Origin: Occallatibacter riparius
Lineage (GTDB): Bacteria; Acidobacteriota; Terriglobia; Terriglobales; Acidobacteriaceae
Assembly: GCF_025264625.1 (NCBI RefSeq)
Contig: NZ_CP093313.1
Span: forward strand, 6,324,001 to 6,388,000
Reading direction: 5' to 3'
Length of the DNA: 64,000 bases
Under the pieces are notes generated by a model. It was not told where the DNA came from, made no database searches, and was given only the letters and a program-made list of their open reading frames with translations. The position numbers were made by a program, and so were the translations under genes. How positions within the stretch are numbered: position 1 is the first letter of the stretch; every line of letters starts with the position of its first letter. This document shows, piece after piece, positions 33,458-42,074 of this stretch.

Positions 33458-33619
33458 CCAAGTATATGAGTGTTCATCACTACTGCGCGTCGCGCAAATC
33501 GACCGGGAGATGGTTCTCGCCTAAGAGGGGGGCGAGGAAGCGAAGAGGCTGACCGGTGCTGCGCGTTGCGCAGACTCCGGTCAACCTCGAGACTTGCAGG
33601 AGGATGGTTTGAACTTGAG

Positions 33620-33652
33620 CCGGCCTGAACTCCGTGGTGGAGTTCAGGCCGG
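33620..33652 (-). terminator. Perfect 14-base-pair hairpin after the OmpA-like gene
   Basis: CCGGCCTGAACTCC (33620-33633) pairs perfectly with GGAGTTCAGGCCGG (33639-33652) around a 5-base loop. It lies 27 bases past the stop of the outer-membrane protein gene. No T-tract follows on either strand, so it may stop polymerase without one or protect the 3' end of an abundant mRNA. Confidence 0.6.
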
Positions 33653-33678
33653 GCAAGCAGTTCCATGTCAGCCGAGGC

Positions 33679-35406
33679 TTACTTCTTTGCCTTCTTGGCT
33701 GCTGCGTGGTGACGCTCAGGGAGCGCGACGCGCTTCTGGGCCTTCACCGTGGACTCATCGACCGGGGACGTACCAGTGACATCGGTGTTGAAGTCAGCAC
33801 CGGACGGCACGAGGTAGTTCTCGACCTTTTGGTCATCCGCGGAGCTTGTGGCAACCGAGATGCGGGAAGGATCGATGCCCTTCTCCGTGACCAGGTAGTC
33901 CTTGGTATTGACGGCACGCTGGGCGGCCAGGTTCTCGACCGGCTTGGCGTGCTTCTTCATCTTGGCGGCCTTGGCTTCAGCCTTCTCCTGGGCAGTCTTC
34001 TCGGCGCTGTTGGACTCGCCGACTACAACGGCCTTGGCATCGGACTGACGCTGCAGGGTGAGGGCAACTTCGTCAAGGCAAGCCTTGGCTTCGTTGTCGA
34101 CACGGCCCGGACGCTTCTTGTCACGCGAGAAGGTGACGGAGCAGAGCGAGGAGGTCTTCGGCTTCTGCACTACCGGCGCTTCGATGGTGACGGAGGTGTT
34201 GCCCGAGGCGGTCTGGCCCTTGTCGTCGGTGACGGTGCAAGTGATAGAGACCGGACCGGTGGGCGCGCCCGTGGACGAGAAGGTCGCGCTGTTGCCGGTA
34301 CCGTTCACGGTGCCGCCGCTGGCCGAGTAGGTGTAGGTGAGCGGACGGTTCTGCGGGCTCATGCCGGTGGCGGTGATGGTGGAGCTGTCACCCGGCTTGA
34401 TGGTGGACGGATTGGCCGAGCAGCTCACTGTCGGCGGCTCGAACTGCTTCACCGTGAAGCTGGCCGTGCTGGCGGTTGCCGTCTGCCAGGGCTTCAGGCC
34501 TTCCTTGCCAGGCTTGCCTTCCTTGGCGTTGCAGGTGACGGTGTGTTGGCCAGGCTGCAGTGCCTTGGTGTCCACCGGAGCGGTGTTGCCGCTGTTGGCC
34601 CCGACGCCGTCACCACTAATGGTGGTGATGACATTCAGCTTGGGATCAGCGGAGCCGGGCGTAGCAGTGGCCGTAACCGGATCACCCGGGAAGACCGTGG
34701 TGGGGTTGACGGCGCAAGCTACAGTCAACTGCGCAGGCGGCTCAATGCTGCCAACGTGGAAGACCAGTCCGCCGCTGAGACGGGCGGCATTGATGTTGGC
34801 GCGGCCACCGTAAACGCCCGGGCCCCAGTTGAGGTGCATGTACTGGTAATCAGCCTGGAAAAGGCGGATGGCGAGGTGGTGGTTGAAGGCCGGCGTTTCG
34901 ATATCCATACCGCCGCCAGCAGTCAATCCCGGGCCCCAGGTGTAGGGCTGATGGTCAGGACCGCCGCCACGAACACCGTTCACAAGGCCGTGAATAAAGG
35001 GGGTAACCTCATTGGTCGGGAAGCGGAAGATCAGGCCGCCACCCGGGGTGAGGAAACCGGAGTTACTGCTCTTGCTATTCACCCACATGTCGTGGGCGCC
35101 CATTTCCGCCTGGAGACCGACGTACTTATTGAAGTAGTACGCGCCACTGCCGAGGAGGCCCCAGGTGTTGGCCTTGTACTGGAACGGCAGGGTGGTGACG
35201 CCGTCTGGCTGAAGAGTGTTGACCGTGTCGTGAGGGGCAAGATAGCTATAGCCCAGGAAGATGTCCGCGCGCGACGGCGAATCGCCGTAGGAGGCTGCGG
35301 GTTTAGGTGCACTAGGCGTGTTCTGAGCGGTCAGGGCAACCGGCACTGCGGCCAAGGCTGCGAGAGCGATCGCCCGGCACACAGGTTTCAGAAGATGGGA
35401 TTGCAT
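33679..35406 (-). CDS. Outer-membrane beta-barrel protein with Ig-like and OmpA-like domains
   Basis: A 575-residue exported protein. The signal peptide (about 1-28, ending ALTAQ) is followed by a barrel of about 190 residues with alternating aromatic strands (IFLGYSYLAP, YYFNKYVGLQAEMGAH). Next come two or three Ig-like modules, each with a cysteine (LTVACAVNPTTVFPGDP, PTVSCSANPSTIKPGDS, SITCTVTDDKGQ). The last 150 residues resemble a degenerate OmpA peptidoglycan-binding domain (NLAAQRAVNTKDYLV, GIDPSRISVATS) with a Lys-rich tail. The ATG at 35406 is preceded by GGAGGATACAGC; the open frame extends 11 codons further. It probably anchors the outer membrane to the wall. The 288 bases upstream form an AT-richer promoter region. 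Confidence 0.8.
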   Translation of the reverse strand: MQSHLLKPVCRAIALAALAAVPVALTAQNTPSAPKPAASYGDSPSRADIFLGYSYLAPHDTVNTLQPDGVTTLPFQYKANTWGLLGSGAYYFNKYVGLQAEMGAHDMWVNSKSSNSGFLTPGGGLIFRFPTNEVTPFIHGLVNGVRGGGPDHQPYTWGPGLTAGGGMDIETPAFNHHLAIRLFQADYQYMHLNWGPGVYGGRANINAARLSGGLVFHVGSIEPPAQLTVACAVNPTTVFPGDPVTATATPGSADPKLNVITTISGDGVGANSGNTAPVDTKALQPGQHTVTCNAKEGKPGKEGLKPWQTATASTASFTVKQFEPPTVSCSANPSTIKPGDSSTITATGMSPQNRPLTYTYSASGGTVNGTGNSATFSSTGAPTGPVSITCTVTDDKGQTASGNTSVTIEAPVVQKPKTSSLCSVTFSRDKKRPGRVDNEAKACLDEVALTLQRQSDAKAVVVGESNSAEKTAQEKAEAKAAKMKKHAKPVENLAAQRAVNTKDYLVTEKGIDPSRISVATSSADDQKVENYLVPSGADFNTDVTGTSPVDESTVKAQKRVALPERHHAAAKKAKK

Positions 35407-35694
35407 GCTGTATCCTCCGCAAATCAAGCTGAAAAACAATCAGTAAATCGTAAGCACCCGTGCGGCTCCGAAATTGAAGACTCTAATGCACATGGTGCTG
35501 CAGGAACGAATAACGGCACTAATAACCGTACCATAGCTTTGAGGTCAAAGAGCACATTTGTTCAATGACATGGCCCCAAGTTATGCACTGTTTACCATAA
35601 GGAATCGACCTAGAGAACTGTCTATTTTTCCATACTTTGTCGTATAAGGCCGGAGCGAGGCATGGCGGGCCTCAACTGGACCTTGAAAATCCGA

Positions 35695-36270
35695 TTACCC
35701 TACGTTGAGGGTCTTGAGGAGACTCCGAGGCTCGCGCTGGATCTTTTCCTGCAAGAGGGTGATGGCATAGATCAGTTGCTCAGGCCTGGGCGGGCAGCCC
35801 GGGACATAGATGTCGACCGGGATGATCTGGTTAACTCCCTGCACCAAGGCGTAGTTCTGAAATACGCCGCCTGATGTGGCGCATGCTCCCATGGAGATGA
35901 CCCACTTGGGCTCGGGCATCTGGTCGTAGAGTCGGCGAATGACTGGAGCCATCTTCTGCGAGACGCGGCCGGCGATGACCATCAGGTCCGACTGGCGGGG
36001 CGAGGGGCGGAAGACTTCAGCTCCGAAGCGCGCAATGTCAAAGCGCGATGCACCCATGGACATCATTTCGATAGCGCAGCAGGCCAGGCCGAAGGTCATG
36101 GGCCATACAGAACTTTTGCGAATCCAGTTAACGGCGAAATCGAGGGTGGTCAGGAACACGCCCTCAGGTTGCTCGTAGCCGTAGTTAGCTTCCCGGACTT
36201 TGGCGCGATTGATCGCGCTGCTCTCCAAGTTTCCGAATAGGTAACGATCGCGCTCCGCCGTTTCTGCCAT
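35695..36270 (-). CDS. nuoB: NADH-quinone oxidoreductase subunit B (orphan gene)
   Basis: A 191-residue complex I subunit that carries cluster N2, the last iron-sulfur centre before quinone. The four ligands are present: Cys64-Cys65 (GLACCAIE), Cys130 (GACATSGG) and Cys160 (VPGCPPRPE). The neighbours are a secreted unknown and an outer-membrane protein, not nuoA or nuoC, so it lies outside a nuo operon. It may be the only copy, split from the cluster, or a paralogue. The membrane face and core look intact, so it should be functional. Confidence 0.93.
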   Translation of the reverse strand: MAETAERDRYLFGNLESSAINRAKVREANYGYEQPEGVFLTTLDFAVNWIRKSSVWPMTFGLACCAIEMMSMGASRFDIARFGAEVFRPSPRQSDLMVIAGRVSQKMAPVIRRLYDQMPEPKWVISMGACATSGGVFQNYALVQGVNQIIPVDIYVPGCPPRPEQLIYAITLLQEKIQREPRSLLKTLNVG

Positions 36271-36330
36271 GGTTCCATGATAGCGCGTGAAAGTAGTTGC
36301 TGGATTGAGTTGTCGGGTGGGAGCGGGTCG

Positions 36331-37062
36331 CTACTGTCCACAGGGGGAGGGGGTAGGGTGTGCGCCCGGCGGAAAGGCCCACTTTGCGGGGAGCCAGAGG
36401 GTGAGACGGAAGCGGAGGGAGCGGAGCTCGCCGCGGGAAGAACCCTGGCTGTTTGCGGATGACTCGATCTGATGGGGGGTGCGGGAGGCAGCAAGTGCCC
36501 ACTGCTGCGCGAAAGGGGCGGGATCGGCGGTACCGGGGACTAGATGTGCGTGGAGGATGCGGAACTCACCGGAGGCGGCGTTCTTCTGCAGCTCGAGAAG
36601 GCGATTCATCGCCTTGGGATCGACTGAAGATGCGGAGGGGTACGCCTGCTGGGCTTCGTGGAAGGATTTGGGATCGATGAGGAAGTGGAAGGTGCGGGGG
36701 TTCCAGCCGATGGCGTCTTGCGCGCGGAGGCCGAAGGTGGTGGCAATTTCTCGCTCGTTGATGGAGCCAAAAGGCGGAGTGGCGAGATAGAGGGCGTCGG
36801 GAAAGCCGGCGGGGTCAGAGCGATCGACCGCAAGGTCCCAGCCGGAGTAGCCGGCCTGAATGGGTGGAACAGGCACGATGCGGAAGAGCCATCCCTGGCC
36901 GAGCGGCGCTTTCCATTCATGGCCGGCGGTAACTTCGCCTTCGAGAACGAGCTTGCTGCAGGAGTTGGACGGCGCCGCGGCATAGGCGGGTGCGCAAACG
37001 CACTGCAGGAGAGCCGCTGCGAAGAGCGCGCTGACGACGCGGAGAAGAGGGTTCAGATTCAT
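36331..37062 (-). CDS. Unrecognised exported protein
   Basis: A 243-residue protein with a clear signal peptide (about 1-28, ending AYA). The mature part is a mixed alpha/beta domain with no motif that I recognise. Notable segments are GWLFRIVPVPPIQAGYSGWD, FPDALYLATPPFGSINEREI and FHEAQQAYPS. It is Trp- and Pro-rich and may be a periplasmic binding or structural protein. It lies 60 bases upstream of nuoB in the same direction, so the two could be cotranscribed, but no functional link is obvious. Confidence 0.68.
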   Translation of the reverse strand: MNLNPLLRVVSALFAAALLQCVCAPAYAAAPSNSCSKLVLEGEVTAGHEWKAPLGQGWLFRIVPVPPIQAGYSGWDLAVDRSDPAGFPDALYLATPPFGSINEREIATTFGLRAQDAIGWNPRTFHFLIDPKSFHEAQQAYPSASSVDPKAMNRLLELQKNAASGEFRILHAHLVPGTADPAPFAQQWALAASRTPHQIESSANSQGSSRGELRSLRFRLTLWLPAKWAFPPGAHPTPSPCGQ

Positions 37063-37429
37063 CCTTGATTCGTCATTCTGGGGTTTGTCATTCTGGGGTT
37101 TGTCAGCCTGGTTGCGTCAGCCAGGGGTTCGCTCCGCTTTTATTTATCATCGCCGACCGGCTGGAGGCGAATGCAATGCATATTTGGTATGAGTTTTCCA
37201 GTGGGCATGAGGGGATTCCTCATGCCGTCTTTATGGGTTCCGTGACATTCTTCGGTTATCGATAATGTTCAGCGGCAGCCGCAGGTCCAGAGCTTGCAGT
37301 CGTCTGAGTTTTCGGGATTGCTCGGCGCGGGGCCGGACAGCTTGTCGGCGCGAACCCGCAAATTGAATGTAACGGCGGCGGGCCACAACCACGCTCCTCA
37401 AACCTATTGGATTTCTGCCCAGGAGGTAT
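37063..37429. promoter_or_regulatory. Divergent promoter region between a secreted unknown and amtB, with a tandem 15-mer
   Basis: No gene is seen in this 367-base interval. GTCATTCTGGGGTTT is repeated exactly at 37072-37086 and 37087-37101, followed by a partial third unit (GTCAGCCTGG). The core resembles the GTCATCCTGAG repeat near 8.6 kb. Further right, an AT-rich tract (about 37170-37270) is a likely promoter zone. AGGAGG at 37421-37426 sets the amtB start. I did not find a clear NtrC or NtcA-type site. Confidence 0.55.
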
Positions 37430-38842
37430 ATGGGTCGCAAAGCAGTGCGTTTGTTTCTTCTTGCCGCAATGGTTTTTCTTCCGTTTGTCGCAATGGGGCA
37501 GTCCGCTGGTTCGAGCGCCGCGCCCGCTACGCAGGCGCAGATTGATGCGCTGAAGAGTGCCGTGGACAGCGCGCAGATGTCTGGCGACAACGCGTGGATG
37601 CTGGTTTCAGCCGCGCTGGTGCTGATGATGACGGGGCCGGGGCTAGCGCTGTTCTACGGCGGGCTGGTACGGCGCAAGAACATTCTGGGCACCATGATGC
37701 AGAGCTTCGCAATGATGGGGCTGGTGACGATTCTGTGGGCGCTGATTGGATACTCGCTGGCCTTCGGACACGGAAACGCATTCATCGGCGGATTCGAGCA
37801 CGTGTTTTTGCGCGGCGTGAGCCTGGCGCCGGATGCGGACTACGCGAAGACGATTCCCGAGCAGACCTACATGGTCTATCAGCTGATGTTCGCGATCATT
37901 ACGCCGGCGCTGATTACGGGCGCATTTGCGGAGCGGATGAAGTTCAGCGCGATGGCGCTGTTTCTGTCGCTGTGGTCGCTGATTATCTACAGCCCGATGG
38001 CGCACATGGTGTGGGGCGTGGGCGGACTGCTGAACGCGAGCGGCGGACATATCCCCTCGCTGGATTTCGCAGGCGGAACAGTGGTTCACGTGACATCGGG
38101 CGTGTCGGCACTGGTGACGGCGCTTTACCTGGGCAAGCGCATGGGGTATCCCAAGACCGCCATGCCGCCGCACTCGATGGTGCTGAGCTTCGTTGGCGCG
38201 TGCCTGCTGTGGGTTGGGTGGTTCGGATTCAACGCGGGCAGCGCGCTGAATGCGGGATCGCTGGCGACGAGCGCGTTTATCAACACGCATTTTGCAGCAG
38301 CGGCAGCGGCGCTGGGGTGGACGATCGCCGAGTGGATCCACAACGGCAAGCCGACGGCGCTGGGCGCGATCTCGGGCGCGGTGGCGGGGCTGGTGGCGAT
38401 TACACCGGCATCGGGATTTGTGCAGCCCATGGCGGCGTTGCTCATCGGGCTGATCGCGGGGTTCTTCTGCTTCTTCATGGTGTTCATGGTGAAGGCGAAG
38501 TTCGGGTACGATGACTCGCTCGATGCCTTCGGCGTGCACGGAGCAGGCGGCACGCTGGGGGCGATTCTGACCGGCATCTTCGCGGTGAGCGTGATCAACC
38601 CAGCATTCGGGACGGATGCATCCGGCAAGGCGTTGCCGACCGGCGTGCTGGACGGCCACTGGGGGCAGTTGCTGAACCAGGGGGCCGGAGTGGCGATCGC
38701 GTGGGTGATGTCTGCAGTAGGAACACTGGTGCTGCTGTTCGTGGTGGACAAGGTGATCGGGCTGCGGGTTTCGGCCGAAGACGAAAACGAGGGTTTGGAC
38801 CTGTCGCAGCACGGCGAAGAAGGTTACGATTTCAATTCCTGA
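37430..38842 (+). CDS. amtB: Ammonium transporter AmtB
   Basis: A 470-residue inner-membrane ammonium channel. The signal-peptide-like N-terminus (to about residue 24) is followed by an Ala/Gln-rich linker and 11 membrane helices. The pore histidine pair is His220 (VVHVTSG) and His370 (FGVHGAGG), and the family signature is DFAGGTVVHVTSG. AGGAGG lies 3 bases before the ATG. The PII gene follows 83 bases downstream, as in most bacteria, so GlnK is expected to plug the channel when nitrogen is plentiful. Confidence 0.96.
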   Translation: MGRKAVRLFLLAAMVFLPFVAMGQSAGSSAAPATQAQIDALKSAVDSAQMSGDNAWMLVSAALVLMMTGPGLALFYGGLVRRKNILGTMMQSFAMMGLVTILWALIGYSLAFGHGNAFIGGFEHVFLRGVSLAPDADYAKTIPEQTYMVYQLMFAIITPALITGAFAERMKFSAMALFLSLWSLIIYSPMAHMVWGVGGLLNASGGHIPSLDFAGGTVVHVTSGVSALVTALYLGKRMGYPKTAMPPHSMVLSFVGACLLWVGWFGFNAGSALNAGSLATSAFINTHFAAAAAALGWTIAEWIHNGKPTALGAISGAVAGLVAITPASGFVQPMAALLIGLIAGFFCFFMVFMVKAKFGYDDSLDAFGVHGAGGTLGAILTGIFAVSVINPAFGTDASGKALPTGVLDGHWGQLLNQGAGVAIAWVMSAVGTLVLLFVVDKVIGLRVSAEDENEGLDLSQHGEEGYDFNS

Positions 38843-38925
38843 CAGTTCTTTATGCGAATCTGATGGACCATTGTGGGCAGTGGTCGCGTATGGTTTGTTA
38901 GGCTATCAATCCGAGGCAATTTGCA

Positions 38926-39264
38926 ATGGTGAAGATCGAGGCAGTGATCCAGCCCTCGAAGCTGGATGCGGTGAAAGATGCGCTGCTTGAAGCGGGCATC
39001 GAGGGCATGACAATTCTGGAAGCGCGCGGCCATGGGCGCCAGAAGGGCCACACGGAGTTCTATCGGGGCCGCGAGTACACGGTCGACCTTCTGCCGAAGG
39101 TGAAGATCGAGATGGTGGTGCAGGACGAGCGCAAGGAGAAGGCGATCCAGGCCATTATCGGCGCGGCTCGGACGGGACGGATCGGCGACGGCAAGATCTT
39201 CGTGAGTCCGATCGCGGATGCGATCAGGATCCGCAACGATGAGCGGGGCGAGACGGCGCTGTAG
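38926..39264 (+). CDS. glnK: Nitrogen regulatory protein P-II (GlnK/GlnB)
   Basis: A 112-residue trimeric signal protein. The T-loop has Tyr51 (YRGREYTVDLLPKVKIE), the uridylylation site, and the B-loop has TGRIGDGKIFV for ATP/2-oxoglutarate binding. It senses ATP/ADP and 2-oxoglutarate and regulates AmtB and nitrogen enzymes. Its position directly after amtB favours the GlnK name over GlnB. The modifying enzyme GlnD is encoded next on the same strand, 198 bases away, so transporter, sensor and modifier are clustered. Confidence 0.96.
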   Translation: MVKIEAVIQPSKLDAVKDALLEAGIEGMTILEARGHGRQKGHTEFYRGREYTVDLLPKVKIEMVVQDERKEKAIQAIIGAARTGRIGDGKIFVSPIADAIRIRNDERGETAL

Positions 39265-39291
39265 GCCGTTTCACCAGACGAAAGAATCCAA

Positions 39292-39335
39292 GGCCCGCGG
39301 TTTGCAGAACCAAAAAGATCGCGGGCCCCGTTGTA
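39292..39335 (+). terminator. Weak terminator-like hairpin between glnK and glnD
   Basis: GGCCCGCG (39292-39299) can pair with CGCGGGCC (39320-39327) across a 20-base loop and is followed by CCGTTGTATTT. The long loop and poor T-tract make this a weak or partial terminator. It could lower glnD expression relative to amtB-glnK. Confidence 0.4.
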
Positions 39336-39462
39336 TTTGGAGGGGTAGCGGGTGTCTCATCATACGGCCTTCCTTATATCCGCCTGATTTCGCCAAACCG
39401 CTCTATCGCTTATTCTGAATGAACATTCCGTTTCAGACCGGAAACAAGCTCAAAACAAACCC

Positions 39463-42072
39463 ATGGACCCAGTCGCAATCGCGGTTGACGATTTACGGGA
39501 GCAGTATCACCGGGAGATGGCGCTTGTGCGCCAGACATTCGAGCGCACCGGCGACGGGACGGCCGCGATCCGCAGGCGTTCGGCGGTAGTCGACCGGATT
39601 CTGATCGAAATGTGGCGGCGGGCGTTCACCGGGAACCCGGGGTTCAACGTTTCGCTGCTGGCGCTGGGCGGGTATGGGCGCAAGGACCTGTTTCCCTTCT
39701 CCGACATTGACGTGCTGTTTGCGTTTGCAGATGACAAGACCGAGGAGCAGGCGCGCGAACACGTGCGGGCGATCGTGCAGGGCATGTGGGATATCGGGCT
39801 GCGGGCCAGCCCTGCTTCGCGCACGGTGAAGGAAGCGGGCAAGTTCGATCCAGACAACCTGGAGTTCACGCTGGCAACGCTCGACCGGCGATTCCTGGCG
39901 GGACAGTTTCCGCTGTATCAGCAGCTTCACCAGACGGTTCTGCCGGGACTGGTGCTGAGCGAGTGGAACACGATTACGCAGAAGCTGGGCGAGATTGCGC
40001 GGGCGCGGCACGCCAAATTCGGCAACACGATCTTCCATCTCGAGCCGAACCTCAAAGACTGCCCGGGCGGGCTGCGCGATTATCACCTTGCGGTGTGGTT
40101 TGCGTTGCTCTTCCACCTGAAAGAGACGCGGGAGTGGCCGCGGCAGCGAGGGGGAGTGTTTCAGAGCGCGCGCGGGGATGCGGAGGCGGCGTTCGATTTT
40201 CTTGCTGCGGCCCGATGTTTTCTGCACTTCCGGCACAATCGCGACGACAATACACTGGACTGGCAATCGCAGGATGAAGCTGCAGCGAACTCGATTGGGC
40301 TGGAGACGCGGGGAACGGCCGATCCGGCGTATTGGATGCGAACTTATTATCGGCACGCGCGCGTTGTCTATCGCCGGGCCGTGCTGCTGATGGAGAACCT
40401 GCCCGCGCCGGTCAGCTTTTACAAGCAGTTCCGCCGGCGGCGAACTCCGATTGCAGGAACCGACTTCGTTCTCGATCAAGGCCGCATCGACATCCTTCCC
40501 GGCGCACAATTCTCCGACACATCTGCAATTCTCAGGATCTTCTCGCTGATGGCGACGCATGGCTACACGCTGTCACAGGGGGCAGAAGACCGCATTACCG
40601 ACGCACTGCCGGCGCTGGCGATTCATGTGCCTGAAGGGCCGTTCCTTTGGAATGCGCTTCGGGAGGTGCTGCTGGGGCCGCACGCTGCGCATGCGTTGCG
40701 CACCATGCATGCGCTGGGCGCGCTGGAGATGCTGCTGCCGGAGTTTCACGGCATTGACGCACTGGTGATTCGCGACAGCTACCACCGCTATACGGTGGAT
40801 GAGCACACGTTTCTGACGATCGACAACGTGCACGCGCTGCGCACTCCGCATCACGATTACGAGCAGCGGCTTGGGCAATTGCTTCCCGAGATCGACCGGC
40901 TGGACCTGTTTCTGCTGGCGCTGCTGTTGCACGACACGGGCAAGGCCAGGCGCGATACGGAGCACACCGGAGGATCTGTGGAGCTGGCCGACAGCTTTAT
41001 GGCGCGGCTGGATTTTGATGCGGAAGAGCGCGAGATTGTTCTGCGCCTGATTAAGCAGCACCTGGAAATGTCGAATGCGCTGCGGCGCGACATCTTCGAC
41101 CCGGAGAACGTGCGCAGCTTTGCCGACAAGATTGGCAGCCCTACGCTGTTGAAGATGCTGACTCTGCTGACCTATGCGGATATCAAGGCGGTCAATCCAG
41201 ATGCGCTGACGCCGTGGAAGGCGGAGAATCTTTGGCAGCTTTACATGGCAACGGCGAACTTCATGGATCGCAGTGTCGACGAGATTCGTTATCACGCGGC
41301 CATCGATCCCACGCTGCTGAACCGGCTGCGCGCGATGGTAACTCCGGCGCAGTATGACGGGCTGGGACAGTTCCTGGAAGGATTGCCGCAGCGCTATTTG
41401 CAGACGCGGCTGCCGGAGCATATCCGCAATCACTTTCAGCTCGCGGCGAATCTCGAAAAGGATCCGGTGCAGTTGGATCTCCGGCCCATGCGGCAGCTGT
41501 TCGACCTGACGGTGATTGCGCAGGATCGCACACGGTTGTTCGCCGACGTGGCAGGTGCGCTGGCCGCGTGGGGCATGAACATCGTGAAGGCCGGCGCATT
41601 CTCAAACGACAACGGAGTGATTGTGGACAGCTTCCAGTTCTCTGACGTGTTCAGAACGCTGGAGCTGAATCCGAGTGAGAAGGGCCGGTTCCTTAAGTAT
41701 CTGCACGATGTGGTTGCGCAGAGGGTGCCGGTGGAACAACTGCTGGAAGCACGGCGGCACTCGAATCACAGCGCGAATGTGAAGGTGGAGGTTGCGACGC
41801 GGCTCGAGTTCGATTCGCTGTCGTCGACGCAATCAACGCTGCTGCAGGTCATCGCGCAGGATGGGCCGGGGCTGCTGCGGCAGATCGCGCTGGTGCTGAG
41901 CACGCATGGGTGCAACATCGAAGTGGCGCTGATCGATACCGAAGGCGAGACCGCGATCGACGTGTTTTACCTGACGCGCGAGGGCACCAAGCTGAACGAC
42001 AAGGTGCAGGCTTCGCTGGCCGCGGATCTGACCGCCGCGCTGGAAGAATTGCGGGCGCCCGCGCGGGCGTAA
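39463..42072 (+). CDS. glnD: Bifunctional [protein-PII] uridylyltransferase/uridylyl-removing enzyme
   Basis: An 869-residue glutamine sensor that uridylylates PII at the T-loop tyrosine when glutamine is low and removes UMP when it is high. The nucleotidyltransferase motif is GGYGRKDLFPFSDIDVLF (Gly69 to about residue 86, metal residues Asp81 and Asp83). The HD domain has HDTGKARRDTEHTGG, and two ACT domains lie at about 695-770 (VIAQDRTRLFADVAGAL) and 795-869 (VIAQDGPGLLRQIALVL). Length and order match the family. The motif deviates from the usual GGYGRGELHPYSDIDLL but keeps the catalytic aspartates. It converges with the second PhyH gene, 2 bases apart. Confidence 0.96.
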   Translation: MDPVAIAVDDLREQYHREMALVRQTFERTGDGTAAIRRRSAVVDRILIEMWRRAFTGNPGFNVSLLALGGYGRKDLFPFSDIDVLFAFADDKTEEQAREHVRAIVQGMWDIGLRASPASRTVKEAGKFDPDNLEFTLATLDRRFLAGQFPLYQQLHQTVLPGLVLSEWNTITQKLGEIARARHAKFGNTIFHLEPNLKDCPGGLRDYHLAVWFALLFHLKETREWPRQRGGVFQSARGDAEAAFDFLAAARCFLHFRHNRDDNTLDWQSQDEAAANSIGLETRGTADPAYWMRTYYRHARVVYRRAVLLMENLPAPVSFYKQFRRRRTPIAGTDFVLDQGRIDILPGAQFSDTSAILRIFSLMATHGYTLSQGAEDRITDALPALAIHVPEGPFLWNALREVLLGPHAAHALRTMHALGALEMLLPEFHGIDALVIRDSYHRYTVDEHTFLTIDNVHALRTPHHDYEQRLGQLLPEIDRLDLFLLALLLHDTGKARRDTEHTGGSVELADSFMARLDFDAEEREIVLRLIKQHLEMSNALRRDIFDPENVRSFADKIGSPTLLKMLTLLTYADIKAVNPDALTPWKAENLWQLYMATANFMDRSVDEIRYHAAIDPTLLNRLRAMVTPAQYDGLGQFLEGLPQRYLQTRLPEHIRNHFQLAANLEKDPVQLDLRPMRQLFDLTVIAQDRTRLFADVAGALAAWGMNIVKAGAFSNDNGVIVDSFQFSDVFRTLELNPSEKGRFLKYLHDVVAQRVPVEQLLEARRHSNHSANVKVEVATRLEFDSLSSTQSTLLQVIAQDGPGLLRQIALVLSTHGCNIEVALIDTEGETAIDVFYLTREGTKLNDKVQASLAADLTAALEELRAPARA

Positions 42073-42074
42073 TA

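Noticed and set aside
33634..35568. 644-codon plus-strand frame
   Set aside because: Antisense shadow of the OmpA-like gene, which has a signal peptide, barrel and clear ribosome site.
37265..37429. glnA-type riboswitch or NtrC box upstream of amtB
   Set aside because: No convincing conserved core or palindromic enhancer could be identified by eye.
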